A program made the translations under genes and the position numbers. The notes beneath the pieces were generated by a model, which saw only the letters and a program-made list of their open reading frames with translations, was not told the origin of the DNA and did no database searches. A DNA stretch of 8,410 nucleotides from an uncultured Ruminococcus sp. (lineage in GTDB: Bacteria; Bacillota; Clostridia; Oscillospirales; Ruminococcaceae): the NCBI GenBank assembly GCA_937907215.1, contig CALESG010000017.1, positions 1 to 8,410 on the forward strand, given 5' to 3'. Below are positions 8,076-8,410 of the stretch, in pieces; positions within the stretch are counted from its first letter, which is position 1; the number at the start of each line of letters is the position of its first letter.

Positions 8076-8136
8076 AATAATAACCATTCAATTTGTATGA
8101 ACGGTTATTATTCGGGGAAATATTAGAATGCCTGCC
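8076..8136 (+). repeat. Hairpin-plus-tail element, copy 2
   Basis: A 37-base hairpin (8076-8112) has arms AATAATAACCATTCA and TGAACGGTTATTATT, a 7-base loop (8091-8097) and one A-C mismatch (8086/8102). A 23-base tail (8114-8136) follows, with only two differences from copy 1. Stem length, loop length and the one-base gap to the tail are the same as in copy 1, 205 bases upstream. The bases between the copies (7932-8075) are AT-rich and I see no gene or other structure there. Confidence 0.8.
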
Positions 8137-8192
8137 GACATTATCTATTGATATAATTATAATGTTAAAAAATTATTTTTTCAACTCAATAA

Positions 8193-8219
8193 TTGCAGAT
8201 TCAGTGGACAAAATGAAGA
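8193..8219 (+). repeat. Promoter-proximal direct repeat, copy 2 (candidate regulator site)
   Basis: TTGCAGA, four variable bases, then GTGGACAAAATGAAGA, in the same strand orientation as copy 1. Of the inverted repeat seen around copy 1, only the CAAAATG arm (8209-8215) is intact; the other side keeps just TTG. It ends 7 bp before the -35 of the plus-strand promoter, a position typical of activator sites. An AT-rich imperfect inverted repeat (8164-8185) lies just upstream. Confidence 0.7.
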
Positions 8220-8226
8220 ATTTATC

Positions 8227-8255
8227 TTGATTTGCGAGTGACAATATGATATAAT
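8227..8255 (+). promoter_or_regulatory. Sigma-A-type promoter of the divergent sensor-like gene
   Basis: A -35 TTGATT (8227-8232) and a perfect -10 TATAAT (8250-8255) are separated by 17 bases. The start would be near 8262, giving a leader of only about 18 bases that holds just the ribosome site. The two hairpin elements would then lie upstream of this transcript, not in it. Confidence 0.7.
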
Positions 8256-8279
8256 AAATAAAAAAATGAGGTGTATATT

Positions 8280-8410
8280 ATGCTGGATAAAAACAAAAGA
8301 AAACTCATAGGAGTGGTTACTGCAAGTGCTTCACAAAGTGAACAAAAGCAGCTTCTTGCCGGCATTATTTCCCGTGCAAATGAACTTAATGCAAATGTTG
8401 CTGTTTTTTC
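8280..8410 (+). CDS. 5' end of a gene starting with a LacI/periplasmic-binding-like sensor fold (cut by window edge)
   Basis: Forty-three codons are visible from the ATG at 8280, with a GAGGTG ribosome site (8268-8273) six bases upstream and a good promoter at 8227-8255. The protein begins MLDKNKRKLIGVVTAS and continues with an amphipathic helix (QLLAGIISRANELNA) and a second strand (NVAVFS). This strand-helix-strand pattern is the start of a type I periplasmic-binding/LacI sensor fold. There is no signal peptide and no helix-turn-helix ahead of the fold, so it is not an ordinary LacI repressor. From family memory, clostridial and ruminococcal GGDEF proteins can begin this way. That identity is inferred, because the diagnostic C-terminal part is outside the window. 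It diverges from the xylanase genes and may share regulation with them. Confidence 0.7.
   Translation, partial: MLDKNKRKLIGVVTASASQSEQKQLLAGIISRANELNANVAVF

Noticed and set aside
7899..8126. A 75-codon plus-strand open frame in the divergent region
   Set aside because: It starts inside hairpin 1 and ends within the tail after hairpin 2, has no ribosome site, and its Tyr/Phe/Asn-rich product is what AT-rich non-coding DNA gives.
7871..8136. Known riboswitches (cyclic-di-GMP, preQ1, guanidine types) or a CRISPR array
   Set aside because: The conserved cores of those riboswitches are absent. Two imperfect copies 205 bp apart with diverged stems are not CRISPR repeats, and no cas gene is present.
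8232..8255. Alternative -35 TTGCGA (8232-8237) for the sensor-gene promoter
   Set aside because: Spacing to the TATAAT would be only 12 bases; TTGATT at 8227-8232 gives the normal 17.

Overview
The window looks like part of the chromosome of a fibre-degrading, cellulosome-producing Firmicute of the Ruminococcus flavefaciens type. The evidence is the AT-rich DNA with strong AAGGAGG-type ribosome sites and two very large secreted multi-domain xylan-degrading enzymes, each with a type I-like dockerin in the MIDDLE of the chain rather than at the end. Both enzymes also share a ruminococcal-style CBM22-dockerin block. The species cannot be fixed from the sequence alone.

Layout. Positions 21-698 (minus) encode an OmpR/PhoB-type response regulator with its own promoter (737-765); its partner kinase is not visible. 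Positions 699-934 are intergenic, with a terminator hairpin (about 865-904) and a 14-bp tandem duplication over the end of the next gene. Positions 935-3784 (minus) encode a secreted GH30-CBM22-dockerin-CE1 protein, and 3881-7690 (minus) a secreted CBM22-GH10-CBM22-dockerin-GH43-CBM6 protein. A perfect 18-bp inverted repeat lies in the 96-bp gap between them. Transcription runs from the GH10/GH43 gene to the GH30/CE1 gene. Positions 7691-8279 are a 589-bp divergent regulatory region. From 8280 (plus) a gene leaves the window; its visible 43 residues look like the start of a periplasmic-binding/LacI-type sugar-sensor fold with no HTH in front, as in some clostridial GGDEF proteins.

How it fits together. 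The two enzymes carry complementary activities against glucurono-arabinoxylan. GH10 cuts the xylan backbone, GH30 of the subfamily 8 type cuts at methylglucuronic acid branches, GH43 probably removes arabinose (or xylose), and CE1 probably removes ferulate or acetate esters. CBM22 and CBM6 modules bind the substrate, and the dockerins would dock both enzymes on a scaffoldin encoded elsewhere.

The least explained part is 7782-8219. A sequence of about 27 bp (with weaker similarity to about 38 bp) occurs twice at an offset of exactly 400 bp, each copy 7-8 bp upstream of the -35 box of one of the two divergent promoters. Between them lie two copies of a 15-bp-stem, 7-nt-loop hairpin followed by a near-identical 23-nt tail. 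The hairpin arms differ between copies with paired (compensatory) changes. I do not recognise this element. It is the best candidate for something undescribed here.
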